Source: Candidatus Gastranaerophilales bacterium
Lineage (GTDB): Bacteria; Cyanobacteriota; Vampirovibrionia; Gastranaerophilales; Gastranaerophilaceae
DNA length: 7,178 bases
NCBI GenBank assembly: GCA_947625445.1
Contig: CANQOM010000079.1
Coordinates: forward strand, 1 to 7,178
Direction: 5' to 3'
Both the position numbers and the translations under genes were made by a program. Numbering within the stretch: position 1 is the stretch's first letter; each line of letters opens with the position of its first letter. Positions 6,131 through 7,178 of this stretch are shown here, in pieces. The notes under the pieces are model-generated. The model saw nothing but the letters and a program-made list of their open reading frames with translations. It was not told where the DNA came from and made no database searches.

Positions 6131-7178
6131 TTATGTTTATCCTTTTCTCTTTTTCTGAACCAGTAATATATAACCCTGGCAAGCCTGCCGGGAGAGTGTC
6201 TTACAAAAGAAGAATGTCCGTCTTCAAAACGTTTGTCGGCAATAAGATTCTTTCTTACAACCTCAATCCCCATTTTTTCCACTTCTTCCGTATCTACAAC
6301 AACAGGAACAGAACCTGCATCTTTATAAGGAGCCAATAATTCAGAAGGTAGTTCTGTATTCACAAGTACTGCATCTAAAATTTTGTCATAACCTGCATGA
6401 CTAATCAGTGTTTTTATATGATCGGATACTGTAAATCCGTCAGTTTCTCCGGGTTGTGTCATTATATTGCATACATATATTTTTTTTGCTTTTGAATCGT
6501 GAACCGCCTTTGCTATATCATTAATTAACAAATTGGGAATAACACTTGTATATAAGCTTCCCGGCCCTAATATTATTAATTCCGCTTCATGTATTGCAAT
6601 CAAAACATCTTCTAAAGCTTTACAATTGTCAGGTTCACAGTATAACCTTTTAATTTTTTTTCCTGATTCGGGGATATTAGATTCCCCCTTAATAACAGAA
6701 CCGTCTTCCATTTCAGCAGCCAGCCTCATATCATCTAAAGTTGAAGGTAATACCCTTCCTCTTATAGATAAAACTTTAGAAGATTCTTTAACTGCTCTTA
6801 CCATATCACCCGTTATAGAACATAATGCAGTAAGAAAAAGATTACCGAAACTATGACCTGAAAGCCCTGCACAATCTTTAAATCTATATTGGAATAATTC
6901 TGCAACTAAATCTTCATCATCAGCTAATGCAGCTATACAACTTCTTATATCACCGGGAGGTAAAACTCCCATTTCTTCTCTCAATTTGCCGGAGCTGCCG
7001 CCATCATCACCTACAGTTACTACTGCAGTTATATTATTGGTTATTTTCTTTATGCCCTTTAACATGGTAGAAAGCCCTGTACCCCCACCAATTGCAACTA
7101 TTTTAGGGCCTCTGTTTAATTTCCTTCTTCTGTATAAATCTTCAAGAACGGCATGTCTATTTCTCTCGTTTCTAACAT
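6127..7178 (-). CDS. yvcK: YvcK family protein (gluconeogenesis factor / UDP-GlcNAc-binding, CofD-like fold), 5' partial
   Basis: YvcK proteins have a CofD-like fold, bind UDP-sugars such as UDP-GlcNAc, and in Bacillus are needed for normal cell shape on gluconeogenic carbon sources. They are not F420 enzymes. The frame is open to the window edge, so 349 residues plus two bases of another codon are visible and the true start lies beyond 7178. The first in-frame ATG (7065) is internal, because just before it comes RGPKIVAIGGGTGLST, the glycine-rich nucleotide-binding start of the core. Further family motifs are VTVGDDGGSSGKLR, LPPGDIRSC, GHSFGNLFLTAL, ILGPGSLYTS and CNIMTQPGETDGF. The basic stretch ahead of the core (HAVLEDLYRRRKLN) suggests an N-terminal extension, possibly membrane-anchored as I recall for cyanobacterial members. 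In Firmicutes yvcK usually sits with rapZ and whiA; here it leads directly into panB with a 4-bp overlap. Confidence 0.93.
   Translation of the reverse strand, partial: VRNERNRHAVLEDLYRRRKLNRGPKIVAIGGGTGLSTMLKGIKKITNNITAVVTVGDDGGSSGKLREEMGVLPPGDIRSCIAALADDEDLVAELFQYRFKDCAGLSGHSFGNLFLTALCSITGDMVRAVKESSKVLSIRGRVLPSTLDDMRLAAEMEDGSVIKGESNIPESGKKIKRLYCEPDNCKALEDVLIAIHEAELIILGPGSLYTSVIPNLLINDIAKAVHDSKAKKIYVCNIMTQPGETDGFTVSDHIKTLISHAGYDKILDAVLVNTELPSELLAPYKDAGSVPVVVDTEEVEKMGIEVVRKNLIADKRFEDGHSSFVRHSPGRLARVIYYWFRKREKDKHK

Noticed and set aside
7116..7178. An ATG at the very right edge on the minus strand (7176-7178) as a possible yvcK start
   Set aside because: That ATG is out of frame with the YvcK core and reaches a TAA after about 20 codons, so it cannot be the start of yvcK.

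Overview
This is a 7.2 kb, AT-rich window of ordinary bacterial chromosome. It holds seven recognisable or near-complete protein genes plus the last 20 codons of one gene entering from the left. I see no transposase, integrase, phage gene, CRISPR array, tRNA, rRNA or long repeat. The best lineage clue is SecG, whose central block (LHSPKGDGLG, then LF, KSAE and LNRVT) follows the cyanobacterial form of the family, not the Firmicute or proteobacterial form. The RGPKIVAIGGGTGL start of the YvcK core and the strong AT bias fit the same picture. I infer a non-photosynthetic, low-GC relative of Cyanobacteria (Vampirovibrionia/Melainabacteria, for example gut Gastranaerophilales). This comes from recalled family patterns, not a search.

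Layout: positions 1-63 (+) are the 3' end of an unidentified gene. A short convergent gap follows. Positions 144-2345 (-) encode a full-length bifunctional (p)ppGpp synthetase/hydrolase. A divergent intergenic region of about 93 bp carries promoter-like sequences for both directions. Positions 2439-2999 (+) are a two-gene unit, a YggU/DUF167 protein then SecG, and the first gene appears to be leaderless. SecG meets the dUTPase gene (-) tail to tail, and their stop codons share the palindrome TTAATTAA.

The right half (2992-7178) is a compact minus-strand gene string. In transcription order it is yvcK (5' end beyond the window), panB, panC, an unrecognised membrane protein, and dut. yvcK/panB overlap by ATGA, panB/panC overlap by 23 bp if panC uses its TTG start, and the last two gaps are 10 and 20 bp. 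This is very probably one operon. It joins a cell-envelope/carbon-flux regulator (YvcK), two steps of pantothenate (coenzyme A precursor) synthesis, and nucleotide-pool sanitation.

The most uncertain and potentially novel item is the 321-residue membrane protein between panC and dut. It has an N-terminal hydrophobic anchor, a charged helix and a C-terminal domain whose pattern loosely recalls a degenerate class III nucleotide cyclase. I found no convincing undescribed multi-gene system; the rest is housekeeping.
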